Assembly: GCA_023435725.1 (NCBI GenBank)
Contig: JAEYRD010000224.1
Span: 17,282 to 81,281, forward strand
Length of the DNA: 64,000 nucleotides
Direction: 5' to 3'
Source of the DNA: Pseudomonadota bacterium
Lineage (GTDB): Bacteria > Pseudomonadota > Alphaproteobacteria > Rhizobiales > Xanthobacteraceae
The translations under genes and the position numbers were made by a program. This document shows positions 15,632-24,190 of the stretch, one piece after another (the first letter of the stretch is position 1; every line of letters starts with the position of its first letter). The notes beneath the pieces are model-generated. The model worked only from the letters and a program-made list of their open reading frames with translations, had not been told where the DNA came from and did no database searches.

Positions 15632-16879
15632 ATGCGGCTTAAGTCATTGGTCATTGCGTCTTTGTTGCAAGTAAGTGTCATCGGAGCGGCGCATGCGGCG
15701 GGGCCGTTCGGCTCCGTCAATGTCGGCAACTGGATCGGCGGCGCCTTCAGCAATGACCAGACCGGCGCCTTCTCCCATTGCGCGGCGACGGCGCCTTACG
15801 CCAATGGCGTCATTCTCGTCGTCGGCCAAAATGCTGCCGGCTCATGGATATTGAGCTTTGCGAGTCCCAGCTACCAATTCAAACAGGGCGAGAACGCAGC
15901 AATCGACGTCATATTTGACGGACAGGAGCAGGCCAGGCTGTTTGCCACCGCCAATCAGCCGAACATGCTCACCTCCGTCATGCCCGCCAACGTCGTGCGA
16001 ACGTTTCAGAAGGCAAGCCTGATGGTCGCAACGAGCGGCCGCACCGTCCTGAATTTCGACCTGACCTCGACCGGGCCCGTGATCGCGGCATTGGCCAATT
16101 GCGTCACGAGAGTGAAAGCCGACGGGCTCAGCAAGGCCGGCGATTTCACCAAGGGTGCAGCGAAGCCGCAGGCCGCGCCGGATAAGCAGGCCTCACCGCC
16201 GGCCGGCCGCAAATCTGCCAGAACCAAGAGCGGCACCGGCTTTGTCGTGAGCGCCAACGGGCACATCGTCACCAACAATCATGTGATCGACGGTTGTGTT
16301 GGCGAGATCAAAGGGAACCTCACCGGCGAGGCCGCGATGGTGTTGCGCCTCGTCTCGAGCGACGCCAACAATGATCTCGCCTTGTTGCAGGCGCCGTCGA
16401 CGACGACGTTCAAGGACTTTGCGCGTATCCGCGACCGCTCGCTCCGCTCCGGCGATTCCGTCATCGCGATCGGCTTCCCTTTCCACGGGCTGCTGACTTC
16501 GGACTTCACCGTGACGACAGGCATCGTGAGCTCGCTCAGCGGCCTCCGAAACGACTCGCGCTTCCTGCAGATCAGCGCCGCGGTACAGCCCGGCAATAGC
16601 GGCGGCCCGCTGTTTGACACCGCCGGACAGATCGTGGGCGTGGTCACGGGCAAGCTTGACGGATTACGGATCGCCGCAGCAACCGGCAACATTCCCGAGA
16701 ACATCAACTTCGCCATCAAGACCGGCGCATTGCGCGACTTTCTCGACAATTCCGTGGTGCCCTACCAGACCGCGGAGCCAAAGGGCGAGCTCAAGACCAC
16801 CGACATCGCCGGCAACGCGCGGCCGTATACGATGCTGATCTCGTGCAGCAGCACGGAGCAGGCCGACGCAAAGCGGTAG
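15632..16879 (+). CDS. Secreted trypsin-like serine protease (S1C/DegP-like)
   Basis: A 415-residue protein from ATG 15632, which follows GGGGG and opens a clear signal peptide ending GAAHA. The N-terminal third (about residues 24-180) has no recognised domain. The protease domain starts at about residue 195 (SGTGFVVSANGHIVTNNHVI). Its catalytic triad is visible: His in NNHV, Asp in NNDLALL, and Ser in QPGNSGGPL. No PDZ domain follows, unlike DegP. It acts in the periplasm or outside the cell. The frame extends upstream to 15575 but without a signal-like start. It is a lone gene, divergent from the membrane-protein operon. Confidence 0.88.
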   Translation: MRLKSLVIASLLQVSVIGAAHAAGPFGSVNVGNWIGGAFSNDQTGAFSHCAATAPYANGVILVVGQNAAGSWILSFASPSYQFKQGENAAIDVIFDGQEQARLFATANQPNMLTSVMPANVVRTFQKASLMVATSGRTVLNFDLTSTGPVIAALANCVTRVKADGLSKAGDFTKGAAKPQAAPDKQASPPAGRKSARTKSGTGFVVSANGHIVTNNHVIDGCVGEIKGNLTGEAAMVLRLVSSDANNDLALLQAPSTTTFKDFARIRDRSLRSGDSVIAIGFPFHGLLTSDFTVTTGIVSSLSGLRNDSRFLQISAAVQPGNSGGPLFDTAGQIVGVVTGKLDGLRIAAATGNIPENINFAIKTGALRDFLDNSVVPYQTAEPKGELKTTDIAGNARPYTMLISCSSTEQADAKR

Positions 16880-16947
16880 GACGGGCTGGCCCGTCGATCA
16901 CTGCTGTCATTCCCCGCAAGCCGGGCGATGACACCGTTAGCGCCCCC

Positions 16948-17685
16948 TCACCCGTGGCAGCACGCGTCCTTCGCCGCCTGCGGCTTATACTCGTCGCGCA
17001 GGCGCACCCAGTCCATCGGATAGGGCAGACCTTGCTCGTGGCGGCCGAGCGGGGTGAGATCGAGATATTGATAGGCCGCATTCATCATGTCGAGACCGCG
17101 GGCAAAGCAGGAATAGGTGTGGAAGATCTCGCCGGCCTCGCTGCGGTAGAACACGCTGATGCCGGGCAGCTCCGGACCATAGAACGGCGTGGTGCCGAAA
17201 TTGTACTTCGGCACACCCTTGTCGATCTGCTCCTGCGTGAACGAGACTTCGTAGTCGAAATTGAAGTCGTTGCTCCCCGAGGAGACCCAGTCGAAGGTCC
17301 AGCCCATCCGCTTCTTGAAGGCCTCGAGCTTTGCGACGGGTGCCAGCGAAATTGCGACCATGGTGGTGTCGCGCGCGGCGAGGTGCGGCACCATGCGTTC
17401 AAAACCGTCAGCCCAGAATGAACAGCTCTTGCAGGCGGCGTCCCAGTCGGGCGCGAACATCACGTGCTGGACAACGAGCTGCGGGCGGCCCTTGAAGAGA
17501 TCGCCGAGCGTCACCTTGCCGTTCGGCCCATCGAACAAATAGCTCTTGTCGACCTTCACCCAGGGCAATGCGCGACGCTCCTCGGCGAGGCGTTCGCGCA
17601 CCTGGCTAAGCTCTTTCTCATGCTCCAGATGGATTTTGCGAGCTGCAATCCATTGCTCGCGCGAGACGATCTGATGTTGCTGCAT
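16948..17685 (-). CDS. DUF899 family thioredoxin-like protein
   Basis: A 245-residue cytoplasmic protein of the DUF899 family, a thioredoxin-fold group of unknown reaction. Recognisable features are the LPWVKVDKSYLFDG segment, the line HVMFAPDWDAACKSCSFWADG carrying a C-x2-C pair at the thioredoxin active-site position, and the C-terminal PLGRHEQGLPYPMDWVR block. The start ATG is preceded by GAGGAGAG. It is the third gene behind an ArsR-family regulator and an SRPBCC protein (21 bp gap), a well-known rhizobial combination. Confidence 0.88.
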   Translation of the reverse strand: MQQHQIVSREQWIAARKIHLEHEKELSQVRERLAEERRALPWVKVDKSYLFDGPNGKVTLGDLFKGRPQLVVQHVMFAPDWDAACKSCSFWADGFERMVPHLAARDTTMVAISLAPVAKLEAFKKRMGWTFDWVSSGSNDFNFDYEVSFTQEQIDKGVPKYNFGTTPFYGPELPGISVFYRSEAGEIFHTYSCFARGLDMMNAAYQYLDLTPLGRHEQGLPYPMDWVRLRDEYKPQAAKDACCHG

Positions 17686-17706
17686 ATTGCTCTCCTCTGA
17701 CGGAAA

Positions 17707-18186
17707 TCAGGCAACAAAGGCGTCGAGCTTGTCGAGGAACGAGCTCCAGCCGCGCCGGTGATTGTCGCGGGCGGTCTCGTCGAAGAACTGGGCGTGATGG
17801 AAGACCATCAGCGTCCCGGCGCTGTCCGGCTTCAGCGCGATCGTCACCAGGGATTCGCGCTCCGGGGTCGAGTGCCAGGCCCAGGTGAAGACCAGTCGCT
17901 CGTTCGGCACGACCTCGCGATACGTGCCGCCCGCCTCGAAATATTCGCCGTCGTCGCGGGTGAAGCTGATGCGGTAGCGGCCGCCGGTGCGGACGTCGAG
18001 CTCGGCTTGAACCGTCGCCGGCTTCATGTTCGGCGGCCCGAACCATTGCACTAGCTGCTCGGCTTGCGTCCAGGCGGCGTAGACCTTTTCCGGCCGCGCG
18101 CGGAGCCGGCGCGTGAGCGTGAGGCTTGGACGGTCGATTGGCGGAGCGGCTGTGCGGGGATCGGCGTTGACGGCTGGGTTGGCCAT
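17707..18186 (-). CDS. SRPBCC (AHSA1/Aha1-type) domain protein
   Basis: A 159-residue START-like SRPBCC protein: LTLTRRLRARPEKVYAAWTQ, AEQLVQWFGPP, RYRISFTRDDGEYFEAGGTY, and a C-terminal helix RRGWSSFLDKLDAFVA. This fold binds hydrophobic ligands; the ligand is unknown. The start ATG follows GGAGGAAG. Its first 136 bp overlap the 3-prime end of the ArsR-family gene in another frame, so the two are translationally coupled. It lies in the ArsR-SRPBCC-DUF899 operon. Confidence 0.88.
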   Translation of the reverse strand: MANPAVNADPRTAAPPIDRPSLTLTRRLRARPEKVYAAWTQAEQLVQWFGPPNMKPATVQAELDVRTGGRYRISFTRDDGEYFEAGGTYREVVPNERLVFTWAWHSTPERESLVTIALKPDSAGTLMVFHHAQFFDETARDNHRRGWSSFLDKLDAFVA

Positions 18187-18515
18187 TTCTCTTCCTCCAC
18201 AAAGGCGGCAAGGCGGTCGAGATTCTCCGACCAGAACTGGGCGTAACGATTGAGCCAGTTCATCGCCTGCTCCATGGGCTGCGCGGTGAGCCGGCAGGAG
18301 ACCGTGCGTCCAGTCTTCTCCCGCACGATCAGGCCCGCATCCCTGAGCACGTCGAGATGCTTCATGATCGCCGGCAGCGAGACCGGAAACGGTGCAGCCA
18401 GCTCGCTCACCGACAGGCTGTCCTGCTCGCCGAGACGCGCGAGCAGTGCGCGCCTCGTCGGGTCGGACAACGCCGCAAAGGTCCGGTCGAGTGTCTCGTC
18501 TTGATACTTAACCAT
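18051..18515 (-). CDS. ArsR-family transcriptional regulator
   Basis: A 154-residue winged-helix repressor beginning MVKYQDETLDRTFAALSDP, with TRRALLARL and the DNA-reading VSLPAIMKHLDVLRDAGLI. No metal-binding cysteines are present, which places it with the SRPBCC-linked ArsR subfamily rather than metal sensors. A longer frame reaches 18578, but the chosen ATG matches the family start. The last 40 residues are low-complexity, rich in Ser/Arg/Gln/Pro, and overlap the SRPBCC gene. An operator-like palindrome covers the start codon, so autorepression is likely. Confidence 0.88.
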   Translation of the reverse strand: MVKYQDETLDRTFAALSDPTRRALLARLGEQDSLSVSELAAPFPVSLPAIMKHLDVLRDAGLIVREKTGRTVSCRLTAQPMEQAMNWLNRYAQFWSENLDRLAAFVEEEKWPTQPSTPIPAQPLRQSTVQASRSRAGSARGRKRSTPPGRKPSS

Positions 18516-18527
18516 TTGGTTTAGTAT
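18504..18527. promoter_or_regulatory. Palindromic operator over the ArsR-family start codon
   Basis: A 24-bp near-perfect inverted repeat with core AACCATTTGGTT and outer arms ATACT/AGTAT. The ATG of the ArsR-family gene lies inside it, and a TATACT sequence on the minus strand at its edge suits a -10 element. The position implies autorepression and a very short or absent leader. Confidence 0.6.
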
Positions 18528-18622
18528 AGGCGCGAGCGAAGGGGCGTCAAGCGGGAACCTGCGGTCGCGCATCTGCACGACTGCGTGATCGGGCAGCGGT
18601 CAATATGGGGCGTGAAACCCGG

Positions 18623-18880
18623 TCAGTACCGTGGAACATGCCGACCGCGCAGTGGCGGCGGAGGCGGTGGCCGCGTGACCATGTAGGCTGGATTCTGGGC
18701 GCAAAACCCCTTGCGGCCGGACGCGCTCACCAGACACTGCCCGCGGGTTTGATAGGAGCAGTCGCCGGGATAGCCGTATTCCGAATCCTGAATGCACCAC
18801 GCGTCGTCCGCACGCGCCGGGCCAGCGCCAGCAAGCCACACAAGGGCTATCGTGCCCAGCACAAATTGCGCCTTGCGCAT
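18623..18880 (-). CDS. DUF3551 secreted small Cys-rich protein
   Basis: An 85-residue exported protein: signal peptide MRKAQFVLGTIALVWLAG ending near ARA, then a mature domain with four Cys (AWC, GDC, GQC, GFC) and the GYPGDCSYQTRGQC line typical of DUF3551, and a proline-rich tail. The ATG at 18880 follows GGGAGGTC. The function is unknown; the four Cys probably form two disulfides in the periplasm. A paralogue lies at 19016-19294 on the same strand. Confidence 0.8.
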   Translation of the reverse strand: MRKAQFVLGTIALVWLAGAGPARADDAWCIQDSEYGYPGDCSYQTRGQCLVSASGRKGFCAQNPAYMVTRPPPPPPLRGRHVPRY

Positions 18881-19015
18881 GACCGACCTCCCATGTTCGC
18901 CGCGCGAGTGCGACCTCACAGTGAGAAAGGTTTACGGTACCGATCTTATTCCGGAGCGATCCCGCGAATATCCGCCGCCGAGGCATGGCGATGGCTTCGT
19001 GGAGCGCGAGCTCAA

Positions 19016-19294
19016 CTAGTATGGCGCGACGTGCCGGGTGCGGCGGCGTGGCTGCGGCTGCGGCCGCGGCTCCTGGCCATAGGCGACACGCGGATTGGGA
19101 CCGCAGTACAGCAGCCGGCCGGAAACACTGGCCTGGCACTGCCCATAGGTGCTGTAGGCGCATTCACCGGGATAGTCATACTCGCCGCCCTGCGCGCACC
19201 AGGGATAGTCGCCCGCGGCAACAGGAGTGACAGTGACGAACCCGGCAAGGACCGTCGCGCATAACGTCAGCAGGGCCAATTGCGTCTTGCGCAT
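19016..19294 (-). CDS. DUF3551 secreted small Cys-rich protein
   Basis: A 92-residue paralogue of the protein at 18623: signal peptide MRKTQLALLTLCATVLAG, mature part with WC, GEC, GQC and YC cysteines, and GEYDYPGECAYSTYGQC. The ATG at 19294 follows GAGGAG; a longer frame to 19375 lacks a signal start. It differs from its neighbour mainly in the basic proline-rich tail. The pair probably arose by tandem duplication. Confidence 0.8.
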   Translation of the reverse strand: MRKTQLALLTLCATVLAGFVTVTPVAAGDYPWCAQGGEYDYPGECAYSTYGQCQASVSGRLLYCGPNPRVAYGQEPRPQPQPRRRTRHVAPY

Positions 19295-19392
19295 GATCCG
19301 AACTCCTCTCTTCATGGCACGAGATACGGCGCCATCTATCATCAGGTTTCGTCGCCGCCTTTTATTCCAGATCAACGGGGCAGACCACGCAA

Positions 19393-19420
19393 GAAAAAAG
19401 CCCTGCCAGACAGCAGGGCT
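19393..19420 (-). terminator. Rho-independent terminator of the Bug-family gene
   Basis: On the minus strand, AGCCCTGC and GCAGGGCT form a perfect 8-bp stem around a 6-base loop, followed by a run of T. It lies 25 bp after the stop of the gene at 19445. Confidence 0.85.
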
Positions 19421-19444
19421 CCATTCCCGATCATCACAAGATCG

Positions 19445-20419
19445 CTACTCGACCTTCAGGCCGGCGAACTCGACGACCTTCTTCCACTTGGCGGTCTCGG
19501 CCTCGACCTCCTTGCCGAACGCCTCCGGCGTCAGCACCAGCGGGTCGCCGCCGAGCTCGACCAGTCGCTTGGTCATGTCGGGCTCCTTCATGAGCGTGTT
19601 GATCTCATTGTTGAGCTTGGCGATCATCTCCTTTGGCATGTTCTTCGGCCCGCCGATGCCGAACAGCGCGCTCGCCTCGTAGTCCTTCACGGTCTCGCCG
19701 ACCGCGGGCACGTCAGGCAACTGTGGCGAGCGCTGGGCGGTGGTGACGCCGAGCGCGCGCAAAGAGCCGGAACGGATGTGCTGGATAATCGAAGGCATGT
19801 TGTCGAAGATCACCTGCACCTGGCCGCCGAGCATGTCGGTGATCGCGGGCGCCGCGCCGCGATAGGGCACGTGCTGCATCTTGCAGCCGGTCATCGCCAT
19901 GAACATCTCGCCGGACAGATGCACCGACGTGCCGTTGCCGGAGGAGGCCATGTTCACCTTGCCGGGGTTGGCCTTCACATATTCGATGAACTCGGCGACG
20001 GTCTTGGCCGGCACGTCCTTGTTGACGGTCATCACGTTCGGCACGCGCTGGAATGCGGCGATCGGCGCGATGTCACGGACGAAGTTGAATTTGAGGTTCG
20101 CGTAGAGCGTGGCGTTGATGTAGTTGGCCGGATTGACCAGCAGCACGGTGTAGCCGTCCGGCTCGGCGTTGACGACGGATTCGGTGCCGATATTGTTGCC
20201 GGCGCCCGGCTTGTTCTCGACCACGAATTGCTGGCCGAGCCGCTCCGACAGCCGCTGGCCGATCAGGCGAGCCAGAATGTCGGTGGCGCCGCCCGGCGGA
20301 TAGCCGACCACGAATTTCACCGGCCGGGATGGATAGTCGGCGGCGAATGCCTTGGACAACGGGCTGGCTGCAAGCGGACTGGCGGCGAGCAGGCCCAGCG
20401 CGGTACGGCGAGTGATCAT
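19445..20419 (-). CDS. Tripartite tricarboxylate transporter substrate-binding protein (Bug/TctC family)
   Basis: A 324-residue periplasmic solute-binding protein. The N-terminus has a twin-arginine-like signal (MITRRTALGLLAASPLAAS). The mature protein shows the family landmarks YPSRPVKFVVGYPPGGATD, the GAGNNIG loop, and DMLGGQVQVIFD. Such proteins capture carboxylates for a TctAB permease or act in sensing; no tctA/tctB gene is nearby, so it is one of the many orphan Bug proteins. A terminator follows at 19393-19420. Confidence 0.9.
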   Translation of the reverse strand: MITRRTALGLLAASPLAASPLSKAFAADYPSRPVKFVVGYPPGGATDILARLIGQRLSERLGQQFVVENKPGAGNNIGTESVVNAEPDGYTVLLVNPANYINATLYANLKFNFVRDIAPIAAFQRVPNVMTVNKDVPAKTVAEFIEYVKANPGKVNMASSGNGTSVHLSGEMFMAMTGCKMQHVPYRGAAPAITDMLGGQVQVIFDNMPSIIQHIRSGSLRALGVTTAQRSPQLPDVPAVGETVKDYEASALFGIGGPKNMPKEMIAKLNNEINTLMKEPDMTKRLVELGGDPLVLTPEAFGKEVEAETAKWKKVVEFAGLKVE

Positions 20420-20545
20420 CTCAAGGGTACTCCCAACGTGTTGTTCTTGAAGGCCAGAAATCTTGAATGTGGCGTCGGCGCGGTTGTAACAAAGCTCGTC
20501 AAAGGCGGATAGTGCGCGGGGCGCATCACGACGAAAGGATAAGGC

Positions 20546-20956
20546 ATGACGGTCAAGGTCGAGGCCCTAGATCATCTCGTGATCAACGTCGCCGACGTTG
20601 TGGCTACCGCCGAGTGGTATCGCAAGATCCTCGGCATGGAAGTCAAGGTGTTCGACCCCGGCGGCGGCAAAGCGCCGCGGACTTCTCTTCAATTCGGTAA
20701 CCAGAAGATAAACGTCCGGCCGCGCGACGCCGACAAGGTGGAGTGGTTCACCGCGGACCACCAGACCGCCGGCAGCGAGGACCTGTGCTTCCTCACCTCT
20801 GCTGCGCCCGACGAGGTGGTGGCGCATTTGAAGGCACATGGCGTCGCGATCGAGGAAGACCCGATTCCCAAGCAGGGCGCCCGCGGCACGCTGCGCTCGG
20901 TCTATTGCAGGGATCCGGACGGCAGCCTGATCGAGATCTCGTCATACGAGGATTGA
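20546..20956 (+). CDS. VOC superfamily (glyoxalase/bleomycin resistance-type) protein
   Basis: A 136-residue single-domain protein: LDHLVINVADVVATAEWY at the N-terminus, with the first metal-binding His in DHL, the SLQFGNQKINVRP strand, SEDLCFLT, and C-terminal RSVYCRDPDGSLIEIS with the metal-binding Glu. The pattern is that of VOC metalloenzymes related to glyoxalase and extradiol dioxygenases; the substrate is unknown. The ATG follows AAGGATAAGG. It is divergent from the Bug-family gene. Confidence 0.88.
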   Translation: MTVKVEALDHLVINVADVVATAEWYRKILGMEVKVFDPGGGKAPRTSLQFGNQKINVRPRDADKVEWFTADHQTAGSEDLCFLTSAAPDEVVAHLKAHGVAIEEDPIPKQGARGTLRSVYCRDPDGSLIEISSYED

Positions 20957-20985
20957 GGCCGGCAGGGCCACCCCTCTCAGTAGCT

Positions 20986-21070
20986 GTCATTGCGAGCGCA
21001 GCGAAGCAATCCAGACTGTCTCTGCGGTAACAGCCTAGATTGCTTCGTCGCAAGAGCTCCTCGCAATGAC
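20986..21070. repeat. Palindromic intergenic repeat, GTCATTGCGAG family
   Basis: The sequence begins GTCATTGCGAG and ends CTCGCAATGAC, with inner arms GAAGCAATCCAGACTG and GATTGCTTCG, so the whole 85 bp can fold on itself. A second copy of the family is at 61399-61519. It lies between the VOC gene and the acyl-CoA synthetase gene. Confidence 0.8.
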
Positions 21071-21185
21071 GGAGGAGAATACGCCGCATGCGCCCCGCGA
21101 TTTGCTCCCCGCGCCATCCGATGGCAGGAAGACGCAATAATCCAAAAGCAGCCGCCATCAAGATGCGGGCTGCACGGGAGGACAC

Positions 21186-22766
21186 ATGCCTATTCAACAG
21201 ACCGCAGCGGGAATCGTGGGCCCTTTTGACGGGCTCGATGTGCCCTGGCTGCTGAAGATACGGGCCGAGGTGCGCCGTGATCATCCGTTCCTGATCTGGA
21301 CACCGTTCGACGCGCCGGCGCGGCACTGGAGCTATGGCGAATTTCACGAGCGGGTCGGCGCGCTCGCGGCGGGGCTGGCGAAGCGCGGCGTGAAGCCGGG
21401 CGAATACGTGCTCATTCATCTCGACAACTGCATCGAGGCGTTGCTCGCCTGGTTTGCCTGCGTCGAGTGTGGGGCCATCGCGGTGACCACCAACACCCGC
21501 TCCGCACCTGCCGAGATCGAATATTTTGCCGATCACTGCGGCGCGGTCGCCGCGATCACGCAGCCGGCCTATGCGGAAATCGTCGCGCAGAACTGCCGCA
21601 ACATCCGCTGGATGGCTGTGACCTCGCACGATGCGGGCGCGGCACCCGCGCAAGCGGTCTCGCGCGGCGACAGCTTTGAGTCGTTGTTCGCCGACAGCGC
21701 CGACCGGCCGCGACGCGCAACCGATCCGTTTGCGCCGTGCAGCGTGCAGTATACGTCCGGCACGACGTCGCGCCCGAAGGCGGTGCTCTGGACCCACGCC
21801 AACGCGCTGTGGGGCGCCAAGATCAATGCCGCGCATGAGGACCTGCACGCAAGCGACGTGCACCAGACCTATCTGCCGTTGTTCCACACCAATGCGCTGG
21901 CTTATTCGATGCTGGCGACACTGTGGGTCGGCGGCTCCTGCGTGATCCAGCCGCGCTTCTCCGCGAGCCGGTTCTGGCGCGCCGCGCGCGAGCACGGCTC
22001 GACCTGGACCTCGACTATACCGTTCTGCATGAAGGCGCTGCTCGAGCAGGAGATCCCGAAGGATCACAAGTTCCGCCTGTGGGGCTCCGCCATCAACGAG
22101 CCGCCGGCGTTTGCCGCGTTCGGCGTCAAGATCATCGGCTGGTGGGGCATGACCGAGACCATCACCCACGGCATCATCGGCGAGGTCGACCAGCCCAACA
22201 TCCCGATGTCCATCGGTCGCGCCGCGCCGGAATACCAGATCCGCATCACCGACGATGACGGACGGCCGACCGCGGTCGGCGACACCGGCAATCTCTCGAT
22301 CAAGGGCATTCGCGGCCTGTCGCTGTTCGCCGAATATCTGCACAACGAGAAAGCGACGCGCGAAAGCTTCGATGAGCACGGCTTCTTCATCACCGGCGAT
22401 CGCGTCGTGCGGCTGCAGAACGGCTTCATCCGCTTCGGCGACCGCGCCAAGGACATGCTGAAGGTCGGCGGCGAGAACGTCGCGGCGTCCGAGATCGAGC
22501 AGGTCATCGCGGTCGTTCCCGGCGTGCGCGAGGCCGCGGTGGTGGCGAAGAAACATCCGATGCTGGATGAGGTACCGGTCGTGTTCATCATCCCGCACCG
22601 CGGCGTCGCCGGCGCATTGCCCGATCTGCATGACAGCGTGATGGCGGCCTGCCGCAAGGGCCTTGCCGACTTCAAGGTGCCGCGCGAGATCAGGCTCGTC
22701 GACGACATGCCGCGCTCGACACTGGAGAAGGTGGCGAAGGCGGAGCTGCGGAAGATGGTGGGGTAA
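21186..22766 (+). CDS. AMP-forming acyl-CoA synthetase
   Basis: A 526-residue ANL-superfamily enzyme that activates a carboxylic acid as acyl-AMP and transfers it to CoA. Visible are the ATP loop YTSGTTSRPKAVLWTH (about residue 190), GWWGMTET near 315, the hinge GFFITGDRVV near 396, DRAKDMLKVGGENVAASEIE near 420, and the catalytic Lys in STLEKVAKAELRK near the end. The substrate is unknown; it resembles enzymes in the crotonobetaine/fatty-acyl group. The ATG follows GGGAGGACAC. A palindromic repeat (22771-22810) separates it from the convergent P450 gene, and the two may work on the same hydrophobic acid. Confidence 0.9.
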   Translation: MPIQQTAAGIVGPFDGLDVPWLLKIRAEVRRDHPFLIWTPFDAPARHWSYGEFHERVGALAAGLAKRGVKPGEYVLIHLDNCIEALLAWFACVECGAIAVTTNTRSAPAEIEYFADHCGAVAAITQPAYAEIVAQNCRNIRWMAVTSHDAGAAPAQAVSRGDSFESLFADSADRPRRATDPFAPCSVQYTSGTTSRPKAVLWTHANALWGAKINAAHEDLHASDVHQTYLPLFHTNALAYSMLATLWVGGSCVIQPRFSASRFWRAAREHGSTWTSTIPFCMKALLEQEIPKDHKFRLWGSAINEPPAFAAFGVKIIGWWGMTETITHGIIGEVDQPNIPMSIGRAAPEYQIRITDDDGRPTAVGDTGNLSIKGIRGLSLFAEYLHNEKATRESFDEHGFFITGDRVVRLQNGFIRFGDRAKDMLKVGGENVAASEIEQVIAVVPGVREAAVVAKKHPMLDEVPVVFIIPHRGVAGALPDLHDSVMAACRKGLADFKVPREIRLVDDMPRSTLEKVAKAELRKMVG

Positions 22767-22770
22767 TGTG

Positions 22771-22810
22771 CCGTAGGGTGGGTTAGCCGAAGGCGTAACC
22801 CACCCTACGG
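22771..22810. repeat. Palindromic repeat acting as bidirectional terminator
   Basis: CCGTAGGGTGGGTTA and its exact complement flank a 10-base centre GCCGAAGGCG that can itself fold. It lies 4 bp after the stops of convergent genes on both sides. This GTGGGTTA-type element is a familiar dispersed repeat in rhizobial genomes. Confidence 0.8.
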
Positions 22811-22814
22811 CGAC

Positions 22815-24107
22815 TCACTCGACCTCGAACCTGACCGGCAATCTCTTCGGGCCGTTGACGAAGTACGCCTGCGTCATCTTCACGTCGCCGTCGAGCGAGA
22901 CCGATTTCAGCCGCGGCAGAAGCTCCTCGAACAGAATGCGCATCTCGAGCTTTGCGAGATATTGGCCAAGGCAGAGATGGGCGCCATAGCCGAACGCGAC
23001 GTGGCGGTTCGGCTTGCGGTCGCACCTGAACCGGTACGGCTCCTCGAACACCTCCTCGTCGCGATTGCCCGAGGCGTAGCACAGCATCAGCCAGTCGCCC
23101 TTCCTGATCTTGCGCCCGCCGAGCTCGGTATCCGCCGTCGCCGCGCGCATGAAATGCTTTACGGGCGTCATCCAACGGATTGCTTCATCAACGAGGCCTG
23201 GAATCAATTCCGGACTGGCCTTGACCCTCGCAAACTCGGCAGGGTCCTTCGCCAAAGCCCAGATCGCGCCGGCGGTCGAGGATGAGGTGGTGTCGTGCCC
23301 GGCGGTCGCGACGATCATGTAGTAGCTGGTCGCGTCATGCTCCGGCATGTAGTCGCCACCGATCTTGGCATTCGCAATGACGGTAGCGAGATCGTCACGC
23401 GGATTGGCGCGCCGGTCCTCGGTGATCTTGCGGAAGTAGGCGGAAAAATCCTGCACCACCGCCTGCATCATCATCGAGAACTGCTCGGCGGACAGCTGCT
23501 CCTTGATGCGCGCCGTGTCGGGATCCTGGGGCCCGAACAGCTCTTGCGTCAGGCGCAGCATACGCCGCTCGTCGGCTTCGGGAACGCCGAGGATCTCCAT
23601 GATGACATGCAAGGGATAGCCGAGCGCAACGTCCTCGACGAAGTCGCAGGCTCCATCCCGCGCAAACATGCGCGCCACGGTGGCGCGTGCGATCTCGCGG
23701 ACACGCGGCTCGAACTTGCCGAGATTGGCGGGCATGAACCAGCCCTGGGTCAGCGCGCGGTATTTTGGATGATCCGGCGCATCCATCTGCACCAGCGAGC
23801 GCACCAGGTTCGGCCCGCCGGTGATCTTTCGCACGCGCTCCTCGACCGAGCGAGTTGTCAGCGTGGTTGGACGGTCGGCATTGTGGAACAGCTCGTTCTG
23901 CCGGCTGATGCCTTGTATGTGCGCGTGCTTGGTGACGACCCAGAAAGGATCAAAGCCTTCCGGGCGAGCAATGCCGAGCGGATTGTTGGAGCGCAGCCAG
24001 CGATAGGTGTCGTGGATACGGTCATCGGCATAGGCGGCCGGATTGACCAGGGTCGCCGCGATATCGGCGGGGATGTCGAGATCGCCGCTCAAAGCCGTCG
24101 CATTCAT
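22815..24107 (-). CDS. Cytochrome P450
   Basis: A 430-residue soluble class I bacterial P450. The heme-ligand Cys lies in FGYGAHLCLGQYLAKLEMR near residue 362. The oxygen-binding I-helix motif is AGHDTTSSST near 268, and the substrate-access helices are normal. There is no membrane anchor. It will need a ferredoxin and reductase, not encoded here. The family cannot be assigned precisely, but it resembles the CYP123/CYP142-like groups. It is convergent with the acyl-CoA synthetase. GGGG lies 8 bases before the ATG. Confidence 0.9.
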   Translation of the reverse strand: MNATALSGDLDIPADIAATLVNPAAYADDRIHDTYRWLRSNNPLGIARPEGFDPFWVVTKHAHIQGISRQNELFHNADRPTTLTTRSVEERVRKITGGPNLVRSLVQMDAPDHPKYRALTQGWFMPANLGKFEPRVREIARATVARMFARDGACDFVEDVALGYPLHVIMEILGVPEADERRMLRLTQELFGPQDPDTARIKEQLSAEQFSMMMQAVVQDFSAYFRKITEDRRANPRDDLATVIANAKIGGDYMPEHDATSYYMIVATAGHDTTSSSTAGAIWALAKDPAEFARVKASPELIPGLVDEAIRWMTPVKHFMRAATADTELGGRKIRKGDWLMLCYASGNRDEEVFEEPYRFRCDRKPNRHVAFGYGAHLCLGQYLAKLEMRILFEELLPRLKSVSLDGDVKMTQAYFVNGPKRLPVRFEVE

Positions 24108-24190
24108 GCGTTTGCCCCAGGTGCAGCTTGCCGGCGCAGCTAACCCGGGCGGGACGTGTGAGGCTTGCGTCTAACGGCTGGGCAGATCGC

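Noticed and set aside
19393..19420. Short inverted repeat considered as a CRISPR-like unit
   Set aside because: Single occurrence with a T-run on one side; it is an intrinsic terminator.
20793..22631. 612-codon minus-strand frame opposite the acyl-CoA synthetase
   Set aside because: High GC content keeps the antisense frame open; the plus strand encodes a complete ANL enzyme with all motifs.
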